DNA of 64,000 bases. Source: Cymbidium sinense (taxonomy: Eukaryota > Streptophyta > Magnoliopsida > Asparagales > Orchidaceae). Positions within the stretch are counted from its first letter, which is position 1, and each line of letters begins with the position of its first letter. A program made the translations under genes and the position numbers. Positions 36,668 to 48,949 of the stretch are shown here, in pieces. The stretch lies in NCBI GenBank assembly GCA_021442155.1, contig JAKCPB010000336.1, positions 1-64,000 of the forward strand, given 5' to 3'. Below the pieces are notes generated by a model, which was not told the origin of the DNA, ran no database searches, and saw only the letters and a program-made list of their open reading frames with translations.

Positions 36668-37157
36668 TTTTTTTTAATAGAGAACAAATTTAGATTCAAC
36701 ATTTCTTTTTTTCAATTTCATCAACAAAGTAACACACCAAGTTTTCTAAGACACAAGCGATGACATAGATAAAAAGGAGAACACATAGCTCAAATCCAAA
36801 ACCCTAGATAACTAGAATTGTCTTTACTATAAAGACACAATTCCATAAGCAGCAGATCAGATTGGCTGTTCTTTAGTTCCTCCAGTTCCCATCAGAACCA
36901 CCCTGGCCTCTTGAGTAGCGGGATCCACCATCATATCCCCAATGTTTCCCTTCGCCATCACCATGGCTATAACCTCTGTCGCTCCTCCCACTTCCATAAC
37001 CACCACTACTTCGACCACCACCTCCATATCCACCAGCACCTCTAGAATCCCCACCACCACTATGACAACCGCCACCTCCACCTTCTCCTCCACCAGTAGA
37101 TCAAGACTGAGCTGGGTTGACGGTGATGTTCCTATAGTCAAGGTTTTACCGATTCTT
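36668..37157 (-). pseudogene. Glycine-rich RNA-binding protein 3' fragment, copy 4 (well preserved)
   Basis: The minus frame reads NLDYRNITVNPAQS, a TGA, then STGGGEGGGGG, GAGGYGGGGRSSGGYGSG, SDRGY, YDGGSRYSRG and GGSDGNWRN, followed by a natural TAA at 36,873-36,875. This is the conserved end of a plant glycine-rich RNA-binding protein. The RRM is missing apart from its last strand. There are two early stops and the rest is open. The 3' untranslated part runs to 36,668 and ends at an A-run on the minus strand. Frames overlapping it in other phases (Val-rich or Thr-rich) are shadows. Confidence 0.88.
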
Positions 37158-37390
37158 AGGGTTTATGTTTAAGTTTAAGTTTATTTTTTAATTTATTTAG
37201 TTACTTTATGCTTAGGTTTAAGGTTTGGGGTTTAGGGTTTAGGGTTTAGGATTAGAGTTTAGGGTTTAGGATTTGGTGGTTTTAGGGTTTAGCTTTAGGG
37301 TTTAGGGTTAGGGTTGAATTTGTTTAGGGTTTGTGGTTTTAGGGTTTAAGTTTGTTATGGTTTAGGGTTTGGGCTTAGTGTTTAGGATTT
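37158..37390. repeat. TTTAGGG-rich block
   Basis: Telomere heptamers and variants. Confidence 0.85.
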
Positions 37391-38380
37391 AGGGTTTAAA
37401 AAAATTTAAGTAAAGTGGTAGGTTTAGGTTTATTTAGTATATTTAGTTTACTTTATTTTTTAATTTATTTAAGTTTAATTTTTATTTTTATTTAGTTTAT
37501 TTTTTATATAAGTTTAGGTTTTTTTTTAGTTTATTTTTAAGTTTAGGTTTTTATTTTAACTGAGTTTTATTTTATTTTATCTTTAAGTTTAGGTTTTGGT
37601 TTAGGTTTAGGATTTTATTTTATTTTTAGGTTTAGGTTTTATGATTTTAGTTTAGGTTTATTTTTTTTGTTTTATTTTTAGTTTTTTAGGTTTAGTTTTA
37701 GTTTATTTTATTTTATTTAGTTTAGGTTTAGGTTTAGGTTTAGTTTATTTTAGGTTTAGGTTTAGGTTTTAATTATTATAGTTTAGTTAATTTTAGTTTA
37801 GGTTTTATGTTAGTTTAGGGTTTAGGTTTTATTTTTTATTTATATTTAGGTTTATTTTTTAGGTATAGTTTTTTATTTAGTTTTTCTTTTCTTTTATTTT
37901 AACTTTATTTTATTTTAATTTTACATTTAATTTTTATTTTATTTAGTTTTTATTCTTAGGTTTATTTTAATTTTATTTATTTATTTTAAATTTTATTTAT
38001 TTAGTTTAAATTTTTATTTATTTTAGTTTAGTTTATTTTTTTAGTTTTAGGTTTAAGTTTTAGTTTTGGTTTTTATTTTATTTATTTTATTTAGGTTTAG
38101 GTTTTTTTATTTATTTTATTTAGTTTTATTTTATTTTATTTTTATTTTAGGTTTAATTTTTATTTTATTTAGGTTTTTTTATTTTTTAGTTTAGTTTAGA
38201 TTTTCATTTATTATATTTTAGTTTAGTTTTTATTTTTTATTTTATTTTCTTTTTAGGTTTAGGTTTAGGTTTAGATTTAAGTTTTAGTTTATGTTTTTAT
38301 TTTATTTTATTTTAGTTTTGAATTTTTTTATTTATTTTACTTTTAGGTTTTATTTAGTTTAGTTTTAGGTTTTTAGCTTT
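37391..38380. repeat. T-rich unit 8
   Basis: Entry motif AATTTAAGTAAAGTGGTAGG near 37,397, then the T-rich body. It is about 200 bp longer than most units. Confidence 0.65.
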
Positions 38381-38484
38381 TTAGGGTTTAGAGTTTAGGG
38401 TTTGGGGTTTAATGTTTAAGGTTTAGGGTTTAGGGTTTAGGTTTTAGGTTTACGGTGTATGTTTTAGTTTAGGGGTTTATGGTT
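38381..38484. repeat. TTTAGGG-rich block
   Basis: Short block ending in a T-run. Confidence 0.8.
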
Positions 38485-38972
38485 TTTTTTAAAGAGAATA
38501 AATTCAGACTCAACATTTCTTCTTTTCGATTTCATGAACAAAGTAGAACCCCAAGTTTTTTAAGACTCAAGCAATGACATAGATCAAAAATGAGCACCCG
38601 TAGAGCAAATTAAAAACCTTAGATAAGTAGAATTATCTCTACTCTAAAGACACAATTTTATAAGCAACAATTCGGATCCGCAGTTCTTTTGTTTCTCTAA
38701 TTCTCATCAGAACCACCCTCACCTCTCGAGTAGCAAGATCCATCATCATATGCTCGATCTCTCCCTCCGCCACCACCACTGGTGTAACCTCTATCGCTCC
38801 TCCCACCTCCATAACCACCACTGCTCCCACCACCACCACCATTTCCACTAGCACCCCCAGATCGCCCATCACCACTACGATAATCACAACCTCCGCCTTC
38901 ACCTCCACCTCCAAATCCATACTGAACCTAGTTGATGGTGATGTTCCAGCCATCAAGGTTCTACCCATTCTT
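38485..38972 (-). pseudogene. Glycine-rich RNA-binding protein 3' fragment, copy 5
   Basis: The minus frame reads NLDGWNITIN, a TAG, VQYGFGGGGEGGG, GGASGNGGGGGSSGGYGGG, RSDRGY, SYCSRG-like and GGSDEN, then TAG where the intact copy has Trp, then RN. Stops replace Gln and Trp. Same edges and 3' untranslated part as copy 4. Confidence 0.85.
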
Positions 38973-39475
38973 AGGGTTTAAGGATTATTTAGGTTTTAGG
39001 TTTAGGTTTAGTTTAGTGTTTAAGTTTTAGGGTTTAGGGTTTATCATTTAGGGTTTACAGTTTTAGGGTTTAGGGTTTAGGGTTTAGGGTTTAGGGTTTA
39101 TGGTTTTAGGGTTTAAGGTTTAGGGTTTAGTGTTTAGGGTTTATGGTTTAGGGTTTAGTGTTTAATGTTTAGGACTTAGGGTTTAGGGTTTATCATTTAG
39201 GGTTTACAGTTTGAGGGTTTAGGGTTTAGGGTTTACGGTTTATGATTAAGGGTTTTAGATTTTAGGATTTAGGGTTTAGGGTTTACGATTATAGGGTTTA
39301 AGGTTTAGGGTTTAGTGTTTAGGGTTTAGGGTTTAGGGTTTAGGGTTTAGAGTTTAGGGTTTAATGTTTAAGGTTCAGGGTTTAGGGTTTTAAGGTTTAG
39401 GGTTTAGGGTTTAGGGTTGTAGGTTTAGCATTTAGGGTTTAGGGTTAGTTTTAGGGTTTAGGTTTTAGGCTTCAA
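38973..39475. repeat. TTTAGGG-rich block
   Basis: One of the cleaner runs of heptamers (for example 39,066-39,100 and 39,315-39,350). Confidence 0.9.
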
Positions 39476-40262
39476 AATTTTTTTAAAAAAAATTAAGTAA
39501 ACTAGTAGGTTTAAGTTTATTAAGTTTATTTTGTTTATTATTTATTTATTTGAGTTTATTTTATTTTTTATTTTTATTTAGCTTTATTTTTTATTTTTCT
39601 TTTGTTTAGTTTATTTATTTTAGGTTTATTTATTTTAGTTTAGGATGTTTATTTTAGTTTATTTTTTAAGTTTAGATTTATTTTTAGTTGATTTTTAATT
39701 TTATTTTACTTTTTTAGGTTTGGTTTATTTTTTCTAGGTTTAGGATTATGTTTTTATTTTATTTTTTTAGGTTTAGGTTTTAGGTTTATTTTTAAATTTA
39801 ATTTTTTAGTTTAGGTTTAGGTTTATTTTTAGTTTATATTATTTTAATTAATTTAGGTTTAGGTTTAGGTTTAGTTTATTTCATGTTTTGCTTTAGGTTT
39901 CATTTATTTTAGTTTAGTTTATTTTAGTTTAAGTTTAGGTTTATTTTATTTTGTATATTTTATTTTTACTTTAGGTTTAGGTTTTTTTAGTTTAGGGCTT
40001 TGGTTTTTTTTTTTGGTTTTATTTTTAGGTTTATTTTTCTAAATTTTAGTTTTTATTTAATTTTTATTTTATTTTATTTTAGGTTAATTTTATTCTTATT
40101 TTACATCCACTTTTATTATATAGGTTTTTTTTTTTTATTTATTTATTTTTATTTTATTTTATTTTATTTTATTTTATTTTAGGTTTAGGTTTTAGTTTAG
40201 GTTTTTATTTTATTTTATTTATTTTATTATTAGGTTTTATTTAGTTTAGGTTATTAGGTTTT
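39476..40262. repeat. T-rich unit 9
   Basis: Entry motif AAATTAAGTAAACTAGTAGG near 39,487. First of three units whose starts are spaced about 1.1 kb. Confidence 0.7.
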
Positions 40263-40580
40263 TAGGGTTTAGGGTTTAGGGTTTAGGGTTTTAGTGTTTA
40301 GGGTTTAGTGTTTAATAGGGTTTAGGGTTTTGAGGGTTTAGGGTTTAGTGTTTATGGTTTAGGGTTTAAGGTTAGCTCAGGGCTTAGGTTAGTTTAGGCT
40401 TTAGGGTTTAGGCTTTAGGGTTTAGGGTTTTTAGGGTTTAGGGTTTAGGGATTTAGGGTTAGTTTAGGGTTTAGGATGTAGGGTTTAAGGTTTAGGGTTT
40501 AGGGTTTAAAGTTTAGGGTAGTAGTCTTGGGGTTGCAGGTTTAGGGTTTATGGCTTATGGTTTAAGGTTTAGGGTTTAGG
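40263..40580. repeat. TTTAGGG-rich block
   Basis: Telomere heptamers and variants. Confidence 0.85.
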
Positions 40581-41370
40581 GTTTTTTTAAAACAAAGTAA
40601 ACTGTAGGTTTAGGTTTATTTAGTTTATTTTTTATTTATTTTAGTTTATTTTATTTTTTTATTTTTATTTAGGTTTATTTTTTTATATAATTTTTTTATT
40701 TATTTTGGATTTATTTATTTTAGTTTAGGCTTTTTATTTTAGTTTATTTGTTAGGTTTAGGTTTAGGTTTATGCTTATTTTTTAGGTTTAGGATCTATTT
40801 TTTATTTATTTTTAGGTTTAGGTTTGGTTTTATTTTAATTTTTTAGGTTTATTTTAGGTTTTATTTTTTAGTTTGGTTTAGGTTTATTTTTAGTTTATTT
40901 TATTTTTAGTTTAGGGTTTAGGTTTAGTTTATTTTGCTTAGGTTTGCCTTTATTTAATTTTAGTTTAGGTTTATTTTATTTTATTTATTTTAGGATTAGT
41001 TTTTTTTAGCTTAGGGTTTAGGTTTTATTTTTTATTTATTTTTAGGTTTTTTTAGGTTTTGGTTTTTATTGTGTTTTTATTTAATTTTATTTTAGGTATA
41101 TTTTATTTATTTTTTAAGTTTATTTTTTATTTTATTTAGGTTTTTTATTTTTGGGTTTATTTTTTTCAGATTAGTTTAGGTTTTTATTTATTTTATGTTA
41201 TTTAGCTTTTATTTTTTATTTTGTTTTATTTTTATCTTTAGGTTTAGGTTTGGGTTTAGGTTTTAGTTTAGGTTTTTATTTGATTTGATTTTTTTATTTT
41301 ATTTAGTTTTAGGTTTATTTATTTATTTTATCTCTAGGTTTTATTTAGTTTAGGTTCAAGTTTTAGGTTT
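40581..41370. repeat. T-rich unit 10
   Basis: Entry motif AACAAAGTAAACTGTAGG near 40,590, about 1.1 kb after the start of unit 9, with the same body. Confidence 0.7.
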
Positions 41371-41645
41371 TTAGGGTTTAGGGTTTAGGGTTTAGGTTTT
41401 GGGTTTAGGGTTTAGGATTTAGGGTTTAGGGTTGTAGGTTTAGGGTTTAGGGTTGTAGGATTTAGGGTTTAGGGTTTAAGGTTTAGAGTTTAGGATTTAA
41501 GGTTTTAAGGTGTAGGGTTTAGGGTTTAGGGTTTAGGGTTTAGTGTGGTTTAGGATTTAGGGTTGTAGGTTTAGGGTTTATGGTTTAGGGCTTAAGGTTT
41601 AGGGTTTAGGGTTTGGGTTTATTTATTTATTTATTTAGGGTTTAG
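41371..41645. repeat. TTTAGGG-rich block
   Basis: Telomere heptamers and variants, with GGGTTGTAGG words as in the block at 39,400. Confidence 0.85.
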
Positions 41646-42442
41646 GGTTTTTTTTTTAAATTAATTAAACATATAGGTTTAGGTTTATTTAGTTTATTTT
41701 TTATTTATTTTAGTTAATTTAATTTTTGTATTATTATTTAGGTTTATTTTTTATTTTTATTTTGTTTAGAATATTTATTTTAGGTATATTTATTTTAGTT
41801 TATGTTTTTTATTTTAGGTTTTTTTTTAGGTTTATGTTTATTTTTTTTTTAGTTTAGTTTTATTTTTATTTTATTTTTAGGTTTAGGTTTTATTTTTTAT
41901 TTTATGTTAGGTTTAGTTTTATTTTTTTTTTTTTTTAGGTTTAGGTTTTTATTTTAGGTTTATTTTTTGGTTTTATATTTTAGTTTAGGTTCAGATTTAT
42001 TTTTATTTTATTTTATATTATTTAGTTTAGGGTTTAGGTTTAGTTTATTTTAGGCTTTGATTTAGGCTTTATTTATTTTAGCTTAGATTTAGATTTATTT
42101 TATTTTGTTTATTTTTGGTTTAGGTTTATTTTTTAGGTTTTATTTTTAGGTTTATTTTTTAAGGTTTAGGTTTTTTTTTAGTTTTTATTTTATTTTATCT
42201 TTATTTTATTTTTATCTTACATTTAGTTTTCATTTTATTTAGGTTATTAATTTTTAGGTTTATTTTATTTTTAATTTAGTTTAGGTTTTTATTTATTTTA
42301 TTTTAGTTTAGTTTTTATTTTATTTTATTTTATTTTTTGGTTTAGGTTTAGGTTTAGGTTTAGGTTTAGGTTTTAGTTTAGATTTTTATTTTATTTTATT
42401 TAGGTTTAGGTATTTTTATTTATTTTATTTTAGGTTTTATTT
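41646..42442. repeat. T-rich unit 11
   Basis: Entry motif AAATTAATTAAACATATAGG near 41,658, then the T-rich body, ending at the LINE ORF1 fragment. Confidence 0.7.
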
Positions 42443-42558
42443 AGGTTCAAGGCCAAGGGCACCAAAAAAAACCCAACAAATAGGAAGCTAGAAACAGCAA
42501 TCTAGAAGGAGGAAAATTAGCCAAGAAGCCAATACTCAGAAGAAAACACAGCAAAAGC

Positions 42559-43550
42559 TCAACCAACAAAGAAAAAACACAAAGAAAACCTTCCAAGGAT
42601 AGGAGAGATTATTTCCAAGAAGCTTTGGAATGAGTAACCCTCAATAAGTGAGGAGAGGCATAAATGAGAACACTTTCTTGTAAACAGTTTTATAACCATG
42701 CCCTTTCTCTGAAAAATGTCCATCCAAAAATGAATAAGTATTGTTATAAAAGGCATGGGGATCAACAGAAGCTATCAATTTCAAAGAAGAGCATTCAGAA
42801 TCATCCACAACATTAGATGAAGGAAAATCACCATTTGAGAATCAGAGTGAAAGAAAGCAAAAATAGCTTTATTAAGGAGACAATTATCTATATTTTCACC
42901 TTCCAACAAAATCGAAGAGTGTCCTCCCTATCTTCATTCATAAAAGAAGCAAGAGAAGCAGAATCCAGATTTTCAGTACATTCTTCATGTAAGGGATTAA
43001 AATAAGATTCAAATCCCTTAGAAACATATAACATATTCCCAAAATTTTGAATAAAATCACCAGCCATAGAAAAACTAACATTTTGAACTAAAATAGAACT
43101 ATTCACAATGAGAGAATTGTCAGTATCTAAATCTTATTTTTTAAAGAAGGATGCCAATATTAACAAGATTGTTTGGACCAAAATTAAAATATCGAAATAA
43201 GAAGATTCTTTTCACCACCATTCTCAATCAAAGAAGGCAAAGAAATTATCTCTTTCCCATGATCTAAAGTAGACATAAGAGAAGAGAAACAATATCCAAT
43301 TGATTGGAAGAAATGGTGTTAGCATCAAATATTGATCCATCATCATGAAAGGACTTATGCACAACATCCAAACCATTAGAATCATTAACCACAGACCTCT
43401 AAAGTCTTCCCCTTTAATAATCTTGAAAGAAACACTTAGAGCATGATTATTAGTTAAAACTTTTTCAGAAACACCAAAATTGCCTTCCGCATTAGACAAA
43501 TCATTAATAGGTAAAACTTTTTTAGAAGATTCAGAAATCTGGTTTTGCAA
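42559..43550 (-). pseudogene. Downstream part of LINE ORF1, frameshifted
   Basis: Several minus frames (43,550-43,224; 43,106-42,888; 42,765-42,559) continue the ORF1 reading with frameshifts between them. They share peptide stretches with the same region of the window start, for example NDSNGLDVVHKSFHDDGS. I recognise no domain here. It is probably the variable C-terminal part of ORF1. Confidence 0.6.
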
Positions 43551-43616
43551 AACATCAAAATTTTGAAAAGCAAATTTTCTTTATCCAACTTGAGAGAATC
43601 ATCATTTTTTCAACAA

Positions 43617-44414
43617 TTAAATTTTTACTTGTGATTTTCTTCCTAAGAGAGGGATGAGCAATAAAGCATTCAAAATTTCATGCCCATCAATCTTACAATG
43701 ATTACAAAAAATGGGAAACTTCTCAAAAACAACTTTTTGAAAATAATCACATTTCTCTGAACCCAACCAAATTTCTTTTGGATATTGTTTAGTAATTTCA
43801 ATCTCTACAAGAATTCTAGGAACAGACGGTCTAGAAGAAGCAGTTGTTGCTTGATCAACTTGCAAATGCCAACCAAAAATCAACCCAATAGCATAAAGAA
43901 TTTGATGATTAAATAGATGAATATGCAAGTTAGGTAAAAAAATCCAAATGGGAATAATAGGAGACTCTTCATTAACATCAAACATAGGCATCCACTTCAG
44001 AATACACATTTGACAATTAAAAACATAGTAAAACCTCCTAGAAAAAATTATTTTGTAATCAAGGTCATTAGAAAGTTTAATCAGAACATGCCTTGGATCA
44101 GTCAGCCCAATAGAAAATGAACCACATAAATTTAAGCTATTAAAAAAGAATGAATATCTTCCATCTTTGGCCAAAGGCTCAGTTAATCTTTCAATATCCT
44201 CATCTAAAATCATAATTGTCAGAGTACCTCTAAAAGTCATATGAAGAAAATTCGAAGGACGCAAGGTAGAGGAATTCTTATAGGCTAAAGCCTTTTTGAA
44301 AGATTTAGTAACAACAGGTAATTTAGAGGAAGGATTACACAAAAATTCTAATGCCCTAGCGGGATACATTGACACATGGGATTTACCCCATGGATTTGAA
44401 GAAGCTGACACCAT
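43617..44414 (-). pseudogene. LINE ORF1 protein with DUF4283 domain and broken CCHC knuckle
   Basis: An open frame of 265 codons begins MVSASSNPWGKSHVSM, probably the true start because the leader upstream resembles the 5' leader of 2,110-2,205. Residues about 85-190 match the DUF4283 pattern of plant retroelement ORF1 proteins (PIWIFLPNLHIHLFN, then YAIGLIFG). EIEITKQYPKEIWLG leads into a zinc knuckle at residues 235-250, where Cys237, Cys240 and His245 are present. A one-base frameshift just after GHEI removes the last Cys; the next frame continues ECFIAHPSLRKK. The 5' two-thirds are thus intact but the product is truncated and the knuckle incomplete. Role by family: binding of element RNA. 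Confidence 0.85.
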
Positions 44415-44540
44415 GAGTCACATCATCATGATAAGAACATGTCAAGATCAGCTCAAAGCTGACAATTTATAAGGAAACTAAGAGAGAAAGCACTCGAAAA
44501 CTCACTAAGAATGTGAGGGATCCCAAAATCACTCAAAAAG

Positions 44541-47080
44541 AGGTTTAATTTAGTTTTAGGGTTTAGATTTTAGGTTTAGTTTATATTAGTTATTATTAGA
44601 TTTTTAAAGTTTTAGGTTATTATTAGTTTATTATTAGTATTATGTTTACTTAAGTTAGATTAGTTTTAGTTAGGTTATTTAGTTTTATTAGTTTTAGTGT
44701 TAGTTATTATTATTTTAGGTTAGTTTGGGGGGTGGGGAGTTTAGCTTTAGTTTATTAGTTTATTTAGTTAGTTTGTTTATTGGAGTTTTGTTTATTTTAT
44801 TTTATTTATTTATTATTATTAGTTAGTTTAGTTATTATTAGTTAATTAGTTATTTATTTAGTTTAGTTAGTTATTATTAGTTTATGGTTTTATTATTTAG
44901 GTTTTAGTTAGTTTTATTTAATGGTTTAGTTTTATTAGTTTAGTTTTGTTAGCTTATTTATTAGTTTATAAGTTTAGTTTATTAGATTTATTAGTTTGGT
45001 TATAGGTTTAGGTTTATTAGTTTATTATTATTAATTTTTTAGATTAATTTTTTATTAGGGATTATTAGTTATTTATTATTTATTATTATTATTTATTTAG
45101 TTGGTTTGTTTATTATTAGTTTTATTTTAGATTAGTTTTTTAAGTTTATTATTATTATTAGTTTATGTTTATTATTATAAGTTTTTACTATTATTTAGTT
45201 AAGGTTTAGGGTTTAGTTATTTAGTTATTTATTAGTTAGTTTATTATTAGTTTTATTATTATTAGTTTATTAATTTAGCTTATTTATTTATTTAGTTTTA
45301 TTTTACTTAGTTATTAGTTTATTAGCTTATTATTAGTTATTATTAATTTTTTTAGTTAGGTGTTTTATTATTAATTTATAATTAGTTATCTTAGTTTATT
45401 AGGTTTAGTTATTTTATGTTTTATTTATTATTTTTTATTAATTAGTTTAGGTTTAGGGTTTAGTTTTAGTTAGTTATTTAGTTATATATTGTTAGTTATT
45501 ATTATTAGTTTATTAGTTTAGTTTTAGTGTTTATTATTTATTAGAGTCTAGGTTTATTTATTAATTAGTTTAGTTTTGTTAGTTAGTTTGTTTATTATTA
45601 CTTTATTAGTTAGTTAGTTATTTATTTAGTGTAGTTAGTTATTATTATTAGTTTATGGTTTTATTATTATATATGTTTTAGTTAGTTTTAGTTAGTGGTT
45701 TATTTTTATTAGTTTAGTTTTGTTAGTATATTTATTAGTTTATTAGTTTAGTTATGGGTTTAGGTTTTTTAGTTTATTATTATTAGTTTTTTTGGTTTAG
45801 TTTAAGGTTTAGTTTTTTATTAGTTATTATTAGTTATTTATTGTTTATTATTATTATTATTAGTTTATTAGTTGGTTTATTATTAGTTTTATTTTAGATT
45901 AGTTTTTTTCTTAGTTTATTATTATTATTATTATTATTAGTTTTTGTTTATTATTATTAATTTTATTATTATTATTTAGTTTATTTATTTTTTAATGGTA
46001 TAGTTAGTTTTATTTATTTATTAATTAATTATTAGTTTTATTATTATTAGTTTATTACTTTATTTAGTTAGTTATTAATTATTATTGTTATTTTATTAGT
46101 TTAGTTTTATTAGTTTTTATTATTATTAGTTTATTTAGGTTTATTAGTTTAGTTATTTAGTTAGTTTTTTTTATTTAGTTATTAGTTTATAATTAGTTAG
46201 TTATTATTAATTTTTTAGTTAAGTGTTTTATTATTAGTTTCTTATTAGTTATTAGTTAGTTTATAAGGTTTAGTTATTATTATGTTTATTTATTAGTTAG
46301 TTTTATGGTTTATTAGTTTAGGTTTAGGGTTTAGTTTTAGTTAGTTATTTAGTTATTTATTATTAGTTATTATAATTAGTTTATTAGTTTAGTTTTAGTG
46401 TTTATTATTTATTGGGGTTTAGGTTAATTTATTAATTAGTTTAGTTTTATTAGTTAATTTTTTAGTTAGTTAGTTTATTAGTTTATTAGTTATTCATTTT
46501 AGGTTATTAGTAATTTATTATTAGTTCTAGTTTTATTACTTTTATTGAGTTTATTATTAGTTTTAACATTTTATTAGTTATTATTAGGTTTTTAGTTTAT
46601 TAGGTTTTCTTTATTAGTTATTAGTTAGTTTTAGTTTAGATTTATTATTAGTTAATTAGTTTTTTTAGTTATGGTTTAGTTAGTATTATTAGTTTTATTA
46701 GTTTAGTTATTAATTATTTTAGTTTAGTTTAGTGTATTATTTTTAGTTTTATTATTATTACTTTTATTAGTTTAGGTTTAAGGTTTTATGTTTAGTTTAT
46801 TTAGTTTTATTATATTATTAGTTTTAATTATTATTTTTATTAGTTTATTAGTTTTAGTTAGTTTAGTTATTAGTTATTTATTTAGTTAGTTTAGTTATTA
46901 TTAGTTTATTATTATTAGTATGTTATTATTGGTTAGTTTTTTATTTAGTTTATTATTATTTATTAGTTTAATTTAGTTTGTTTAGTTTTGTTTAGTTATT
47001 ATTATTTTATTTTTTAGTTTTATTATTTTAGTTTAGTTTATTAGTTAGTTTATTATTTAGTTTATTAGTGTTAGATTAGT
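44541..47080. repeat. TTATTAG/TTTAG array, paralogue of 2,206-3,900
   Basis: Same word composition and the same landmark order as the array after the first ORF1 fragment. It also contains an internal tandem duplication with a period of roughly 0.75-0.86 kb: landmarks at 44,860 and 45,615, and at 45,350 and 46,205. Confidence 0.8.
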
Positions 47081-48332
47081 TTATTTTATTATTATGTTTA
47101 TTTTAGTTTATTTTTATTTTGGTTTATTTATTTTAGTTTTTTTTTTAGTGTTTAGTTTATTAGTTTTAGTTTTTTTATTATTATGGTTTTATTTATTAGT
47201 TAGGTTTAGTTATTTTTATTATTTATTTTATTATTTTTATTTCTTTATTTAGGTTTTTTTTATTTTAGGTTTTATTTTGTTTAGGTTTTTATTTTATTTG
47301 TTTTAGGTTTAGTTTATTTTTAGTTGAATTTCTTTTATTATTTTATTTTTAGGTTTATTATTTTTTTTTTAGGTTTAAATTTTATTTTATTTTTTTATGT
47401 TTAGGTTTAGGTTTTATTAGGTTTATTTTTAGTTATTTTTTTAGTTTAGGTTTAGGTTTAGGTTCAAGTTTTATTTATTTTTTTTAGTTTATTTTAGTTT
47501 AGTTTATTTTAGTTTTATTTATTTTAATTTAGTTTATTTTAGTTTAGGTTTTATTTATTTTAGTTTAGTTTATTTTAGTTTAGGTTTAGCTTTTTTTTAT
47601 AGGTTTAGGTTTTTATATTTAGTTTAGGGTTTAGGTTTTATTTTTTATTTATTTTATGTTTTATTTTGGTTTATTTTAGGTTTAAGTTTTTTATTTAGTT
47701 TTATTTTATTTTATTTAGGTTTATTTTATTTTATTTTAGGTTTATTTTTATTTATTTAGTTTTTATTTTTAGTTTAGTTTAGGTTTTATTTATTTTATTT
47801 ATTTTAGTTTTATTTTTATTTATTTTCTTTTAGGTTTAGGTTTTAGTTTAAGTTTTGGTTTTATTTATTCTTTATTTTATTTTAGTGTAGGTTTTTTTAT
47901 TTATTTATTTCGGTTTATTTAGTTTAGGTTTGGGTTTAACTTTTAGGTTTAGGTTTAGGCTTTTTTATAGCTTTAGGGTTTGGGTTTTTTAGGTTTGGGG
48001 TTTATTTATTAATTTATTGGTTTAGGTTTATTTTTTTAGTTTAGGTTTATGGTTTAGTTTTAGGTTTAGTTTTTAGGTTTAGGTTTATTTTATTTATTTT
48101 AATTAGGTTTAGTTTAGGTTTAGGGTTTGGGTTTATTTAGGGTTTAGGTTTAGTTTATGCTTTGGGTTTAGGGTTTATGATTAGTTTATTTTATTTATTA
48201 GGTTTATTTATTTATTTAGTTAGAGTTTAAAGTTAGTTTAGTTTTAGGTTTTTATATTTTCTTTAGCTTAGTGTAGGGTTTAGGTTTAGCTTAGTTTAGT
48301 TTAGGGTTTAGGGTTATTAGGTTTAGGTTTAG
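47081..48332. repeat. T-rich and TTTAGG array
   Basis: The composition shifts from TTATTAG to TTTTATTTTAGG and TTTAGG words, as it does near 5,900-6,700. No gene is seen. Confidence 0.8.
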
Positions 48333-48748
48333 TTTTAGGGAAGTTAGGGTATTTTATTGCCAGAGTTACAAGGTTTAAGGGGTTAACTCATCTTTAGCTA
48401 CAATTAGGGTAAATTATCTAATCAAGAGTAAAAAGCATAGTTAGATACAAGATGATTAACATAATAAGCTAAAGTAAGATTAAGCCAATCTGAGGATGGA
48501 AATGCATGATAATCTAGAGTAGACACAAGAGGAGAGAATCTTGCAAAGTTATAATAGGAGATTAGTTAAGGTATAGACAAGTTAGAGGAAAATAACATAA
48601 TATATGTATAGTAAGAGAGAAGGCTCAATCACATCCCCAAGCGATGCAAGTATGAGCATCCAAACTTTAGCAGAAGGGTTACATCATATGAGCTACTACC
48701 GAACCTATAGGTAGTGAGATCATCACAGCCATCATAGCCAACAAAGGT
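48333..48748 (-). mobile_element. LINE 3' end fragment (about 415 bp)
   Basis: It begins TTTTAGGGAAGTTAGGG, the same 3' terminus as the other LINE copies, and aligns with the first 550 bp or so of the copies at 35,484 and 50,472, with deletions. The right edge (CCAACAAAGG near 48,748) joins TTTAGGG repeat directly. Confidence 0.65.
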
Positions 48749-48949
48749 TTAAGATTTAGAGTTTATAGTTTATAGTTTAGGGTTTAGGGTTTAGGGTTTA
48801 GGGTTTAGGGTTTAGGGTTTTAGGGCTTAGTATTTTTAGGTTTTATGGTTTAGGGTTTAGGGTTTAAGGTTTGGGTTTTGGGTTTAGGGTTTAGGTTTTC
48901 AATTTAAGGTTCTAGTTTTAATTTAGTGTTTAGGCTTTTATGTTTTTTT
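48749..48949. repeat. TTTAGGG-rich block
   Basis: Includes about seven consecutive near-perfect heptamers at 48,778-48,830. Confidence 0.9.

Larger units (their letters stand above)
42443..44540 (-). mobile_element. LINE ORF1-containing fragment, second copy
   Basis: About 2.1 kb of an L1-type LINE on the minus strand. Its 5' end at about 44,540 adjoins the array. It includes a leader of about 125 bp, ORF1, and downstream sequence up to 42,443, where it is cut without a T-run. It aligns along its length with 1-2,205 but lacks the RTE-type insertion, so this copy shows the uninterrupted arrangement. Confidence 0.85.

Noticed and set aside
36857..37141. Val/Met/Glu-rich minus frames with a start codon (also 38,639-38,968; 49,419-49,709; 50,134-50,445; 58,477-58,713)
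   Set aside because: These are the +1 shadow of the glycine-rich frame; GGTGGT read one base off gives GTGGTG, hence Val. The true frame reads GGYGGGG and ends SDGNWRN.
36942..37172. Plus-strand Thr/Ser-rich frames (also 49,480-49,722 and 58,562-58,786)
   Set aside because: They are the antisense of the glycine-rich coding part; GGT/GGA/GGC codons read backwards give ACC/TCC/GCC.
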